A stretch of 64,000 bases of DNA from Gammaproteobacteria bacterium (GTDB taxonomy: Bacteria > Pseudomonadota > Gammaproteobacteria > Arenicellales > Poriferihabitantaceae): NCBI GenBank assembly GCA_030432755.1, contig JAUILZ010000004.1, positions 1 to 64,000 of the forward strand, in the 5' to 3' direction. Under the pieces are notes generated by a model. The model saw nothing but the letters and a program-made list of their open reading frames with translations, was not told where the DNA came from and made no database searches. Below, one piece after another: positions 54,132 through 64,000 of this stretch (position 1 is its first letter; each line of letters begins with the position of its first letter). Both the position numbers and the translations under genes were made by a program.

Positions 54132-55067
54132 TCAGGACCCTCCGCCACCATGCCGCGCCTCCCTGCCGGGCAGCGTCGCTTCCACTACCCGGTCGAGCAA
54201 TGCGCGCAGCCAACGGTGCGACGGGTCGGCGTGATAGCGGGCATGCCAGATGGCGAACATCGGTAGCTGTGGCGCGGGTATCGGCGTGGCCACGTGGGCG
54301 AGTTCATGCAGCGTCCGGTTCGCCATCAAACCCGGTGCGGTAGCCAGCAGCGCAGTACCGCGAATGAAACCGGGCAGCGCGGCGAAGCCGGGAACCATGA
54401 CCGAGAAATGGCGTGATACGCCCCTCGACGCCCAGTAGTTGTCGATGTCGAGCCGGCGACCGTCGCCGTAGGCGATGGTGGCGTGGTCTGCGGCGAGGAA
54501 CTCCTCGCGGCTAGCCGGTGGCTTACGCACCGCGGGATCATAAAACACCCGGAGTTCATCGGCGAACAGCTTGCGCTTCACGATGTCGGCGCCGTCCGGT
54601 GGCCGCGGGCTGATCACGAGCTGCACCCGGTCCTGGCGCAGGTCGTCGGGTTCGGGGATCGCGGAATCGACGATCTTCAGCGTGACGCCGGGCGCGCCGG
54701 CGCGCAGCCGGCGGGCAAATGTCGGCAGCAGCAGGTCGCGCTGGAAGTCGTTGGCCGCGATGACGACGGTCGCGCGCCATTGGGCCGGGTCGAATTCACC
54801 GGCGCGGGCGAAATCCTCCAGTTGGCGCAGCAGCCGCCGCGCTTCCACGCCGAGGTTGCGGGCGTGGGCGGTGGGTGCGATACCGCGCCCGGATTTCACG
54901 AACAAAGGATCGCCGGTGATCGACCGCAGCCGGTCGAGAGCATGGCTTACCGCCGACTGGGTGACGTCGAGACGCACCGCTGCGCGCGTCACCGAGCCTT
55001 CCTCGAGCACCGTCACCAGCACCTGGAGTTGGCGCGCGCCCAGGTCTGACCAATCGATTTTATTCAT
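54132..55067 (-). CDS. LysR-family transcriptional regulator
   Basis: A 311-residue LysR protein from the ATG of MNKIDWSDL; longer upstream Met choices lack support. N-terminal HTH (GSVTRAAVRLDVTQSAVSHALDRLR), then a substrate-binding domain. Divergent from ligA with 79 bp between, the classic LysR arrangement, so it probably controls ligAB in response to a pathway metabolite. It is PcaQ/NodD-like in general form, and the ligand is not readable. Confidence 0.9.
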   Translation of the reverse strand: MNKIDWSDLGARQLQVLVTVLEEGSVTRAAVRLDVTQSAVSHALDRLRSITGDPLFVKSGRGIAPTAHARNLGVEARRLLRQLEDFARAGEFDPAQWRATVVIAANDFQRDLLLPTFARRLRAGAPGVTLKIVDSAIPEPDDLRQDRVQLVISPRPPDGADIVKRKLFADELRVFYDPAVRKPPASREEFLAADHATIAYGDGRRLDIDNYWASRGVSRHFSVMVPGFAALPGFIRGTALLATAPGLMANRTLHELAHVATPIPAPQLPMFAIWHARYHADPSHRWLRALLDRVVEATLPGREARHGGGGS

Positions 55068-55146
55068 CAATATGATGATTACCCATCTATTGTTCCTGGT
55101 CAATTGGCTCTCCACAATGCGGATTCCAGGCCACCGGCACCGATCC

Positions 55147-55497
55147 ATGACCGAACCCCAGCACAAGATCTACGGCACCACGCCATTCGACGGCGATGTT
55201 GCCCGGCGCGGCTATGCCCTCAACCGGATGTGCTATTCCTTCAACGAGGAGGCCAATCGCAAGGCGTTTCTCGCGGACGAGGAGGCCTACATGGAGAAAT
55301 ACGGCCTCAACGACCAGCAGAAGGCGGCCATCCGTTCACGCCAGGTACTCGAACTCCTGGATGCCGGCGGCAATGCCTATTACCTTGCGAAGTTCGCCGG
55401 CATCTTCGGTCTCGACATGCAGGACATCGGCGCCCAGCAGACCGGCATGACCAAGGAGGAATTCAAGGCCAGGCTGGTTTCCTACAACGACCTCTGA
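55147..55497 (+). CDS. ligA: Protocatechuate 4,5-dioxygenase alpha subunit (LigA-like)
   Basis: A 116-residue small subunit (RMCYSFNEEANRKAFLADEEAYMEKYGLNDQQKAAI...), all-helical LigA fold that shields the active site of LigB. 15 bp before ligB. Starts at ATG 55147. Confidence 0.9.
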   Translation: MTEPQHKIYGTTPFDGDVARRGYALNRMCYSFNEEANRKAFLADEEAYMEKYGLNDQQKAAIRSRQVLELLDAGGNAYYLAKFAGIFGLDMQDIGAQQTGMTKEEFKARLVSYNDL

Positions 55498-55512
55498 CGC
55501 GGGCATCCCATC

Positions 55513-56364
55513 ATGGCAACGATCATCGGCGGCCTCGCCACCTCCCATATCCCGGCCATCGGCGGCGCGATCGCCCGTGGCCTGCAACAGGATCCCTACT
55601 GGAAGCCCTTTTTCGACGGGTTTCCCCCGATCCACCGCTGGCTGGAAGGGGCCAGGCCCGACGTCGTGGTGGTGTTCTACAACGATCACGGGCTCAACTT
55701 CTTTCTCGACAAGATGCCGACATTCGCGGTGGGCGCCGCGCCCGAGTACCACAACGCCGACGAGGGCTGGGGCATTCCCACCCTGCCACCGCTGGCGGGC
55801 AACGTCGACCTGTCGTGGCACATCATCAACGAGCTCGTGGAAAAGGAATTCGACATCGTCACCTGCCAGGAAATGCTCGTGGACCATGCTTGCACCCTGC
55901 CCTTCAAGCTGTTCTGGCCGGACGCCGACCCGGCCCCGGTCAGCATCGTGCCGATCAACATCAACACGGTACAGTTCCCGCTTCCGAAGGCGCTGCGCGT
56001 CTACCGGCTCGGGCGCGCGGTGGGCGAGGCGATCCGCTCCTGGGATTCCGACGCACGCGTCGTGGTGATGGCCACCGGCGGGCTGTCACACCAGCTCGAG
56101 GGCAAGCGCGCCGGTTTCATCAACAGGGAATTCGACCTCGCGTTCCTCGACAGCCTCGAATCCAATCCCGGCTGGGCGACCCAGTTCACCTCGCTGGAAC
56201 TGGTGGAAATGGCCGGTACCCAGGGGGTCGAACTCCTGATGTGGCTGGCGATGCGCGCCGCGCTCGGTCCGGCCTCGCCCTCGGTGCGCAAGGTACACAG
56301 CAACTACCACATCCCGATCTCCAATACCGCCACCGGCGTCATCGCCCTGGAGACCGCTGCCTGA
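55513..56364 (+). CDS. ligB: Protocatechuate 4,5-dioxygenase beta subunit (LigB-like)
   Basis: A 283-residue type II extradiol dioxygenase. Iron ligands His12 (TSHIP) and His59 (YNDHGLN) are present, the later Glu is in FTSLELVEMAG, and the catalytic His is in ATGGLSHQL. With LigA it opens protocatechuate between C4 and C5 to 4-carboxy-2-hydroxymuconate semialdehyde. The next steps (ligC, I, J, K) are not in the window. PobA next door supplies protocatechuate. Confidence 0.92.
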   Translation: MATIIGGLATSHIPAIGGAIARGLQQDPYWKPFFDGFPPIHRWLEGARPDVVVVFYNDHGLNFFLDKMPTFAVGAAPEYHNADEGWGIPTLPPLAGNVDLSWHIINELVEKEFDIVTCQEMLVDHACTLPFKLFWPDADPAPVSIVPININTVQFPLPKALRVYRLGRAVGEAIRSWDSDARVVVMATGGLSHQLEGKRAGFINREFDLAFLDSLESNPGWATQFTSLELVEMAGTQGVELLMWLAMRAALGPASPSVRKVHSNYHIPISNTATGVIALETAA

Positions 56365-56413
56365 TCTGTCGGCCGCGCGTCCCTGCGCGGCCGGCGCCCT
56401 CGCGGGAGTCTGG

Positions 56414-57691
<1,278 letters not shown>

Positions 57692-57722
57692 TCACATCTA
57701 TTCCGAACCACCCGGCAGGCGG

Positions 57723-58607
57723 ATGACCATGGCACGCAACGTCCCAACGTACAAGTTATTCGGAGAAAACGAAATCTGGCCCTCTCCCGAGCCGTTTCAC
57801 CACGAAACCATCAGTGCCCGTAGCGCCTTGCACGATTGGGAAATCCGGCCCCATAGTCATGGTGACCTGTTGCAGGTGCTGTTCCTGCGGTCGGGCAGCG
57901 CGGAGATGGAGTTGGAAACCGATCGACGGGAACTGGTGACACCCTGCATTCTGTCGGTGCCGCCGGGACGCGTCCACGGTTTCCGCTTCGTCCCGGGCAT
58001 CGACGGGGCAATCGTATCGCTGCCCGGCTTCCTGGTGGATCGTCTTACCGGCGACGATGCCGCGATCCGCGCCGAGTTGGCGGCCCCGATGTACAGGGAA
58101 TTGAAACGGGGCGATCCGGAGTTTGCGCAGTTCTCCGGCTACTTCGACGAGTTCGCGGCGGAGTACGCAGGGCATGAGCCGGGCAGGCTGAACCTGCTCA
58201 CCAGCCTGTTGCGTCTCGTGTTGATCAGGCTCGCGCGATCAGGACGCCCGGGCCACGTCGCCGCGGCGCCATCGGACCGGTATCGCAGGCGACTGGAACG
58301 ATTCGTCGCGATGATCGACAGTTACTATCGCGAGCACCGCCCGGTGACTTTCTATGCGGAACGCCTGGGGGTCACCGCTGCCCAGCTCAACAACACCTGC
58401 CGCCGGGAAACCGGTAAAAGCGCAAAACAACTGGTACACGAACGCCTGCTGCTCGAGGCCCGCAGGCTGCTGGTCTATTCCGACCTCGACATCACCGCGA
58501 TTGGCCTTGCACTGGGGTTCGCGGACTCGGCGTACTTCACCCGTTTTTTCAACCGCCTGCAGGGCATGACCCCGAGCCGATTCCGGCTGGTGAAACACTC
58601 GGGCTAG
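57723..58607 (+). CDS. AraC-family regulator (PobR-like)
   Basis: A 294-residue protein: N-terminal cupin-type sensor (RPHSHGDLLQVLFLRSGSAEM), C-terminal double HTH (FYAERLGVTAAQLNNTCRRETGKS; DITAIGLALGFADSAYFTRFFNRLQGMTP). Divergent from pobA; AraC-type PobR proteins activate pobA with 4-hydroxybenzoate. Its last bases overlap the META lipoprotein gene on the other strand by 4 bp. Confidence 0.9.
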   Translation: MTMARNVPTYKLFGENEIWPSPEPFHHETISARSALHDWEIRPHSHGDLLQVLFLRSGSAEMELETDRRELVTPCILSVPPGRVHGFRFVPGIDGAIVSLPGFLVDRLTGDDAAIRAELAAPMYRELKRGDPEFAQFSGYFDEFAAEYAGHEPGRLNLLTSLLRLVLIRLARSGRPGHVAAAPSDRYRRRLERFVAMIDSYYREHRPVTFYAERLGVTAAQLNNTCRRETGKSAKQLVHERLLLEARRLLVYSDLDITAIGLALGFADSAYFTRFFNRLQGMTPSRFRLVKHSG

Positions 58608-59428
58608 AAGTAGATTGCCTCGAAGCCAAGTAGCGCGGAGTCACCATCGAACAGTTGCAGCGTGTCTCCTTGTATCTCATACCGATTCACCCGACCCAAC
58701 GCTTCAAGGAAACGATCCTCGACATCCATCCCCTGGATACAGGCGCGCTGGGTCGCGGCCAGGGGTCCCATGCTGAGATTCCCTGCCTCCGCTTCGAAGT
58801 TGCCGGTGAACGCATTGCAACCGCCAAAGCCGGAAACGGTTTTATCTCCGGCGAGGAACTTGAGGTGCGGCTCGCGCGCGGCGCCTTCGTGGCGATAGGG
58901 CTCGCCGGCCAGGGAAACCAGCTTCCAGTAGCTGTTCTCCAGCGAGGCATCCGGCATGGCCTGTGCCCTGGTAACCCGGACGAGCAGAATGTCCGCGGTG
59001 TTGCCCGATCCGCGCGTGATGACGGGATAGTGCGTGTCGCTGGTGAACATCAGCAGGCCCTCGTGACGGATCACCGCGCGCACGGAATAGGCCATGCGTT
59101 CATCGATCTCCGATGGATCGTATTCCAGCGTAAACGCGATCGGTGGCGGCGGCGGATCGCTGATATCCTGGCGCGCGAGGATGCGCGCGGGAGCATCCGC
59201 GCGCGAGACGTCCTGTAGCGTGATTTCCGCCACCGCGCCCGGTGGCAACAGCATCCGTTCCCGATAGAAGATCGTGCCGGTAACCTGCTCCATTTCCTTC
59301 AGCCCCTCCTGGTCATTGCTTGCAGTGAACGCACAACCCGGCGCAAGGATCAGACCGACGACAAGGCTCAACGCTGCCGCCAGCCTGGTCAGTGAATCCG
59401 CCTGCGAGAAAGTTTGCGACCCGCTCAT
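58604..59428 (-). CDS. YbaY/META-domain lipoprotein
   Basis: A 274-residue lipoprotein (lipobox LAPGC, Cys32). Residues ~45-155 are a YbaY-like (DUF4186/T3SS-pilotin-type) beta domain. Residues ~160-274 are a META/HslJ domain (NSYWKLVSLAGEP, FGGCNAFTGNFEAEAGNLSMGPLAATQRAC). Such proteins are outer-membrane lipoproteins linked to envelope stress and heat resistance. ATGA overlap with the upstream CNNM-like gene. Confidence 0.88.
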   Translation of the reverse strand: MSGSQTFSQADSLTRLAAALSLVVGLILAPGCAFTASNDQEGLKEMEQVTGTIFYRERMLLPPGAVAEITLQDVSRADAPARILARQDISDPPPPPIAFTLEYDPSEIDERMAYSVRAVIRHEGLLMFTSDTHYPVITRGSGNTADILLVRVTRAQAMPDASLENSYWKLVSLAGEPYRHEGAAREPHLKFLAGDKTVSGFGGCNAFTGNFEAEAGNLSMGPLAATQRACIQGMDVEDRFLEALGRVNRYEIQGDTLQLFDGDSALLGFEAIYF

Positions 59429-60423
59429 GCGCCACCTTCCACCTTGCGCATATCCACCGCGCGGTCGAACTCGTCCACGATCTCCACGCCAAGCAGGGTC
59501 TCGATGGCGTCCTCCATGGTGATGATGCCGCTGGCTTCGCCGCTCGGAGTCTCCACCACGGCGATATGGCTGCGCTGGCGTGAAAACAGTCGCAGCGCGC
59601 TGGCCACGCTGGTGGATTCGGGTATGCGGGATATCTCGCGCTCGAGATCGCCGACCTGGCGTACGCCCTGGTTACGGGCATGGGCGTCAAGGACGTCGTC
59701 CTTCAGAACGTAGCCGGTGATATGCCGCTTGTGATCCTCGTAGACCGGAATTCGCGAAAACGGCAGATCGCGCTTCACAAGCCCCGCGACCTTCGAGCTT
59801 GCCTTGACCGCGCTGACGACCTTGATCGGCGTCATCACCTCGGAAACCGACACATCGCGAAACTTCAGCGTCGACTCGATCATGCGCGACTCCTCGTGAT
59901 CGATGGCGCCCTCCTTGAGGCCGAGTTCCGCCATGGCCATGACCTCGCTGCGCGGTAACTGCTGCCGCTCCCCCTTCTTGAACAGACCGCTGACGAGACC
60001 GGACAGCCATACCAGTGGCCAGGTCAGCACCACGAGCACCGGCAGGCTGCCCACCACCAGGGGGACGAGTTGGCGCCAGTAGATGACGCCGATGGTCTTG
60101 GGAATCACTTCGCTGAGGATCAGGATCCCCAGCGTCAGGAGCGCGGAAAAAACCCCGATCCAGGCGTCTCCGAACACCACCGCGGCCTGGGCTCCCGCGC
60201 CGGTCGCGCCGGCGGTATGCGCCACCGTGTTCAGGCTGAGAATCGCAGCCAGTGGCCGGTCGACGTCCTCGCGCAGCGCGCGCAGGCGTGCGCCGGTCTT
60301 CGGGTGATCGCCCTCGTACTGGTGGGTAAACGCGGGCGTGATGCTGAGGAATGACGCCTCGAGGATCGAGCAATAAAACGAAAGCCCGATCGCGATGGCG
60401 ATGTAAAAGAGGAGTTCCGGCAT
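59425..60423 (-). CDS. CNNM/CorC-like membrane protein (DUF21-CBS)
   Basis: A 332-residue protein. DUF21 membrane domain (~1-160; SILEASFLSITPAF, LSEVIPKTIGV) followed by a CBS pair (~190-320; VMTPIKVV, GIITMEDAIETLLGVEI). The C-terminal CorC_HlyC domain is absent, giving a short form. Family members transport or regulate magnesium or cobalt. Coupled to the META lipoprotein gene. Confidence 0.9.
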   Translation of the reverse strand: MPELLFYIAIAIGLSFYCSILEASFLSITPAFTHQYEGDHPKTGARLRALREDVDRPLAAILSLNTVAHTAGATGAGAQAAVVFGDAWIGVFSALLTLGILILSEVIPKTIGVIYWRQLVPLVVGSLPVLVVLTWPLVWLSGLVSGLFKKGERQQLPRSEVMAMAELGLKEGAIDHEESRMIESTLKFRDVSVSEVMTPIKVVSAVKASSKVAGLVKRDLPFSRIPVYEDHKRHITGYVLKDDVLDAHARNQGVRQVGDLEREISRIPESTSVASALRLFSRQRSHIAVVETPSGEASGIITMEDAIETLLGVEIVDEFDRAVDMRKVEGGA

Positions 60424-60560
60424 ACAGGGGTGGTCAGGGCGCGAGCGTCAACCCGCGACGACGGACGCTGTGGTCGTGGAGCTGTATCGCGCGCGTCAGG
60501 CGCGCCGCGACTGACGATCGGGGAGCAATGCGAACCAGGAGATTCGACGGAGGGTGGAAA

Positions 60561-60617
60561 TTGGTGACAGTATACCCAAATTCGGTACTACATCCGAATT
60601 GCGTATACTGTCACCAA
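60561..60617. repeat. REP-like palindrome (RAYT-associated)
   Basis: Two 25-bp arms (TTGGTGACAGTATAC... and its inverse) around a 7-bp loop; 15 outer bases pair perfectly. The same core, GGTGACAGT-TACC, occurs inverted at 63334-63484 beside a RAYT gene, so this is probably one of that transposase's REP elements. It sits just beyond the stop of the beta-helix gene. Confidence 0.75.
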
Positions 60618-60623
60618 ATAGGG

Positions 60624-61856
60624 CTACAACCGCCGCGCCACGTTGGCGCGGAAGGCGGGTGGCTTCTGGCTGATGGTGCCGTCGATGGTGTCCGTGCCGC
60701 ACACGCCGTCGAGGCCGTCATTGTCGAACGGGCTGTCGTCCGGTTCGCCGCCGGGGCCGAAGTGATGGCGGCTGAAAGTGAGCGGAAACCCGGATTCGTT
60801 CTCGAGGCCGCAACCGTCGTGGGTGCCGTAGCTGCCATTGCCACTGAAGTTGGCGAACGTCGCGTCCACCTCGAGCCGGATTGCCATCTCGTCCCGCGTG
60901 GCTACGGCCAGGTTGTTGCGGAATGACCCGTTTACGATTTCGCGGAACTCGAAGGCGGCGTAGCGGCTCTTGACCGAAAGGTTGTTCTGGATGGTGGTGG
61001 GGCCGGATTCGGCATCCTGGTCGAAGTCGAGGTCATTGCCGCCGTTGTACAGCAGGATATTGCCCTGCATCAGCGAGCCACCACCCCTCTGAAGCTGCAC
61101 GCCATTGCCGTCGTTATAGACGATGGCATTGTCCCGAACCTGCAGGCGCGTGCTGGAATCCGTGGAGGCAATACCCATACCCTGGTTGTTGCGGATTTCA
61201 TTGCGCCGGACAATATTGTTCTCGGAGCCACCGATCAGGCGGATTCCGCGGTCACCGTTGTTGATGATCTCGTTGTCCTCGAAGCGGCTGTTGATGCAGC
61301 CAATACAGTTGATACCCCAGACATCGTTCTGATCGATCAGGTTGTGGCGCACGAGAAGCTTGTTGCCGGACAGCTCCAGGCCCCGGTCATTGCCGGTAAT
61401 CCGGTTGCCCTCGATGCGGATGCCGCTCGCGGACGGTTCGTCCAGCAGGATGCCGAAGATTCCACCGTCGCTGGCGCCGGTCACGGTGAACCCCTTGCCC
61501 TTGCGGCCGAAGCGGACATTGCTGGCGCGAATGGTTACCGCCTCCAGGCCGGGCCCGGTGGACTCGATGATGGTGGCGAACCGCCCCGCCCGGCTCTCGA
61601 CCCGTAAACCCGAAAATGGAGCGCCGATGATTACCGAACCCTGGTACCGGCCCGGGCCCACCACGATACGATCTCCCGGAGCGGCGTGAAACAGGGCGGC
61701 GAGAAAGCTGCCGCAGGGATTGGCATTGCCGCCACAACCGGGTGTGTTGGTGCCCCATAGCTCGATATTGATGGTCTTCGCATTTGAAGGCGGAGCCGCG
61801 AGAGCGAGGGCGGTTCCGACGAGAAAGATCGCCAGTTTCAGCAGGAAGCTCTTCAT
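60624..61856 (-). CDS. Secreted right-handed parallel beta-helix protein
   Basis: A ~410-residue protein from MKSFLLKL, with Sec signal (cleavage after SNA); ATGs up to 61889 are possible starts. The mature part has short N-terminal Cys motif (GCGGNANPCG), GDRIVVGPGRYQG, then repeating Asn-rich coils (NRITGNDRGLELSGN, RHNLIDQNDVWGI, NEIINNGDRGI) of a PbH1/NosD-like beta-helix, likely carbohydrate-binding or lyase. Paralogue of the next gene, 46 bp away. Confidence 0.85.
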   Translation of the reverse strand: MKSFLLKLAIFLVGTALALAAPPSNAKTINIELWGTNTPGCGGNANPCGSFLAALFHAAPGDRIVVGPGRYQGSVIIGAPFSGLRVESRAGRFATIIESTGPGLEAVTIRASNVRFGRKGKGFTVTGASDGGIFGILLDEPSASGIRIEGNRITGNDRGLELSGNKLLVRHNLIDQNDVWGINCIGCINSRFEDNEIINNGDRGIRLIGGSENNIVRRNEIRNNQGMGIASTDSSTRLQVRDNAIVYNDGNGVQLQRGGGSLMQGNILLYNGGNDLDFDQDAESGPTTIQNNLSVKSRYAAFEFREIVNGSFRNNLAVATRDEMAIRLEVDATFANFSGNGSYGTHDGCGLENESGFPLTFSRHHFGPGGEPDDSPFDNDGLDGVCGTDTIDGTISQKPPAFRANVARRL

Positions 61857-61902
61857 TGCACTGTCCATGATGTTGTTCATTTCGTACATTGGTTCGCGTT
61901 GT

Positions 61903-63201
61903 TCAAAGCTGGCGTGCCCGTTTGAGCGACACGGGAGCAGGCTTCGATGCGAAGGTGCTGCCGGCGCCGAATGTCCCGCATGCCGTATCGTGGCCATCGC
62001 CATCAGGCACCATGGCGTCCGGGCCAGACGCTCCTCCGAAATAGTGTTGCTGGTAGGTGATCGTGCTGGCAATTTCCAGCAGACCGCATCCGGGGCCCGC
62101 CAGGTCATTGTGATAGGTGGCGTTGCGCTTCGCGGAAGCGACAACAGAACTTGCAAGGCGGATCCCGTAATCGGCATTCTGCAGGGCCGTGTTACCGGTC
62201 AACGCGAGATCGTTGGTCTCGACGACCATGAAGCCGTTGTGCCCACTACCCAGGGCGAGATTGCCCGTGACCTTCGGATCCACCGCGAATCCGTCCTGGT
62301 CGAGATAAAAGCCATCTCCCGCCACCCCGGAGGCGATGTTGTATTCCACCCGTGTGCCCACGATATCGCCCAGCTCGTAGCCGAAGCTGGTGTGGCCGGA
62401 GACGACGTTGTCCCGGATGCGGAGATACTCCGTATCGTTGTCTGAACGGATACCGTTGGAGGTTGCGCCACCAATGATTCGATTGCGGAACACGCTGGTG
62501 AAATCGGAACCCTCGCGCAGTTCGATGGCGATGTCCGGGGCGGTGTCATCGGAATCTACCTCGACATCGATCTCGAAGCGGTTGTCGTGAATGACGGTTT
62601 TCTCCGCCTGCGCCAGGTAGACGCCGTAGTACAGGTCGGTGAACAGATTGTGGGCGATACGGTGCTTGCCGCCGTTGAAGCTGTCCAGCGCGATGCCAGC
62701 TTCGTGATCGACGAACCAGTTGCCTTCGATCCGGAGTCTTTCGACGCCGTCCCCGAGGGTGGCGACTCCCGCGGTGGACACGTAACTGGAAAGGGGTCCG
62801 GCGATGGTGAATCCGCGCCCTTTACGGCCGATCTGCACCCGCGGACGGCCGATCCGGATGGTGGGCTGGCCGTCGGTGTCCCCACGGATCATGGTACCCC
62901 AGCGACCGGCGGTGGATTCCAGCTTCAGGCCGTCCAGCGGGCCGCTGAGGTTGAAATTGATGGCCAGGTTATCCCGGTACTCTCCAGGACCGACGATGAT
63001 GCGGTCGTTGCGTGACGCGCGCGCGCCGATGGCATAGCCGATCGTCTCACAGGGCGCCGCGCGGCTGCCGCAATTCTCCGCGTCCTCACCCCAGGTCTCC
63101 ACCCGGAGCGTGGCCGCCCCGGCCTGGGTCGTGGCAAGAATGCCGAGCAACAGGAATAGCGCAACCGGGGATCTGCCCCTGGCGAAAAAAGTGTGACGCA
63201 T
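61903..63201 (-). CDS. Secreted right-handed parallel beta-helix protein (paralogue)
   Basis: A 432-residue protein with Sec signal (cleavage near AGA). The layout is the same as its downstream neighbour: Cys motif (NCGSRAAPCE), DRIIVGPGEYRD, FGRKGRGFTI-like strand (IGRKGRGFTIAG), beta-helix coils, and a C-terminal domain with HYFGG...DGDGHDTACGT. The tandem pair probably arose by duplication. Catalytic residues of pectate lyases are not clear, so binding or structural roles are possible. Confidence 0.85.
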   Translation of the reverse strand: MRHTFFARGRSPVALFLLLGILATTQAGAATLRVETWGEDAENCGSRAAPCETIGYAIGARASRNDRIIVGPGEYRDNLAINFNLSGPLDGLKLESTAGRWGTMIRGDTDGQPTIRIGRPRVQIGRKGRGFTIAGPLSSYVSTAGVATLGDGVERLRIEGNWFVDHEAGIALDSFNGGKHRIAHNLFTDLYYGVYLAQAEKTVIHDNRFEIDVEVDSDDTAPDIAIELREGSDFTSVFRNRIIGGATSNGIRSDNDTEYLRIRDNVVSGHTSFGYELGDIVGTRVEYNIASGVAGDGFYLDQDGFAVDPKVTGNLALGSGHNGFMVVETNDLALTGNTALQNADYGIRLASSVVASAKRNATYHNDLAGPGCGLLEIASTITYQQHYFGGASGPDAMVPDGDGHDTACGTFGAGSTFASKPAPVSLKRARQL

Positions 63202-63333
63202 TGAAGTTGCCCCTCGTCCGGGCGTACTGGTTTCCCTACTGGTCGCCCCGATCCCTGGTCCGGTTCAACTCAATTTCGGACGGGAGTCTACTGAATGCAA
63301 ACGCGAAAAAACTGTGTAGCAGTTCACAAAAAT

Positions 63334-63484
63334 TGGTGACAGTTTACCTATTTCATTTCGTTCGCAATGGTAGTCAGCGCGAGCCGCCGTACCCTCGAAC
63401 CGTCCATTGCAAGGATAGGGAGCAAACAGCCACTGGGCTTCACCACGGGCCACCTCCCAATTGAAAATAGGTATACTGTCACCA
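63334..63484. repeat. REP-like inverted repeat pair upstream of RAYT
   Basis: TGGTGACAGTTTACCTATTT (63334-63353) and its inverse at 63465-63484 agree at 19 of 20 positions and enclose ~110 bp. The core is shared with the palindrome at 60561-60617. It lies between the beta-helix gene and the transposase gene. RAYT genes are commonly flanked by such elements, which their product recognises. Confidence 0.75.
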
Positions 63485-63513
63485 TCATTTCCATGCTTAC
63501 AGGGAGGTAGGCC

Positions 63514-64000
63514 ATGGCAAGGATGCCGCGGATTGTCATTCCGCATTGCCCTCATCACGTCACCCAGCGGGGTAGTCGTCGTCAGGAGACGTTTTTTTTG
63601 TGACGAGGACTACCATCAGTACAAGTCTTTAATCGCGCACTACGCCCGCGCCGCCGGCACGGAAATCTGGGCGTACTGCCTGATGCCCAACCACGTGCAC
63701 CTGATCCTTGTTCCGACGAGTGAGGACGGCCTGCGATCGACACTCGCAGAGGCGCACCGCAGGCATGCCCGGCGAATCAATGCGCGCGAGGGATGGCGGG
63801 GGCACCTTTGGCAGGAACGTTTCTATTCGTTCCCCATGGATGAAAGCCACCTTGTAGCCGCGGCCCGCTACGTGGAAATGAACCCGGTGGCCGCCGGGAT
63901 ATGCACCCATCCCGGCGACTGGCGATGGTCGAGCGCCAGGGCACATCTATCAGGAGCGGATGACGGTCTGGTCCGGGTTCAACCGTTGCTGGACCGGGTA
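63514..64000 (+). pseudogene. REP-associated tyrosine transposase (RAYT), frameshifted, 3' partial
   Basis: An ATG with AGGGAGG (63501-63507) begins IPHCPHHVTQRGSRRQETFF, the RAYT N-terminus. After a run of eight T (63592-63599) the frame meets TGA. One base less would continue directly into the rest: YCLMPNHVHLILVP (HUH metal motif), GHLWQERFYSFPMD, and ARYVEMNPV with the catalytic Tyr, open to the window end. So it is either a pseudogene by a one-base slip, or read through slippage on the T run. Y1 transposases of this family cut and join REP palindromes. Confidence 0.85.

Overview
The window is GC-rich bacterial DNA, most likely from a marine or soil gammaproteobacterium. The grounds are the REP-associated tyrosine transposase with cognate palindromes, the TRAP and RND transporters, the ArsR/ArsC pair and the protocatechuate 4,5-cleavage genes. 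No rRNA, tRNA or housekeeping cluster fixes the genus, so this is inference. Several blocks look horizontally acquired.

Block 1 (1-10.9 kb) is a nitrogen-compound scavenging region. A LivG-LivF fusion (cut by the window start), a cytosine-deaminase-like amidohydrolase, an AtzE-type amidase and an AtzH/HpxZ-like protein form one operon. An IS3-family remnant truncates that operon's next gene. Facing it are a TrzN/AtzB-type amidohydrolase and a cytidine/guanine-type deaminase. Divergent from these is a second branched-chain-type ABC transporter, including a LivM-LivG fusion. Together they suggest import and stepwise hydrolysis of ureides, pyrimidines, purines or triazine-like N-heterocycles.

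Block 2 (10.9-12.7 kb) holds a complete 1200-bp IS3-family element with terminal inverted repeats and a target duplication, next to an inverted, truncated relative.

Block 3 (12.9-24 kb) is an AT-richer island full of nucleic-acid-processing proteins: a HIT + PLD nuclease + SF2 helicase + DUF3427 fusion, a SprT-like protease, a PD-(D/E)XK nuclease, a possible uracil-DNA-glycosylase-fold protein, a possible GIY-YIG protein, an RNase H-like (DUF429-like) protein with a zinc finger, and a NERD-helicase. Similar 25-bp sequences resembling tmRNA 3' ends, each followed by an orphan terminator, flank it. This is the best candidate for an undescribed defence or DNA-protein-adduct repair system.

Block 4 (24.3-35.8 kb) begins with a DUF2238 membrane protein and a tightly coupled metK - unknown - HD-like operon. 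It continues with a HEPN/MNT toxin-antitoxin pair, a decayed DUF1778/GNAT pair, two Fic proteins, a SARP/BTAD-TPR regulator opposite a secreted protein, and a Phd/RelE-type pair with a perfect palindromic operator.

Block 5 (35.8-47.3 kb) is ordinary chromosome-like material: an alpha/beta hydrolase, a 2-oxoglutarate oxygenase, a DsbA-fold isomerase, an EamA exporter, lipoproteins, arsRC and an RND efflux pair.

Block 6 (47.4-58.6 kb) is an aromatic-acid catabolic region: TRAP transporter, arylpyruvate (indolepyruvate) oxidoreductase, LysR regulator, LigAB ring-cleavage dioxygenase, PobA 4-hydroxybenzoate hydroxylase and a PobR-like AraC regulator.

Block 7 (58.6-64 kb) has a META-domain lipoprotein, a CNNM/CorC-like membrane protein, two tandem secreted beta-helix paralogues, REP-like palindromes and a frameshifted RAYT gene cut by the window end.
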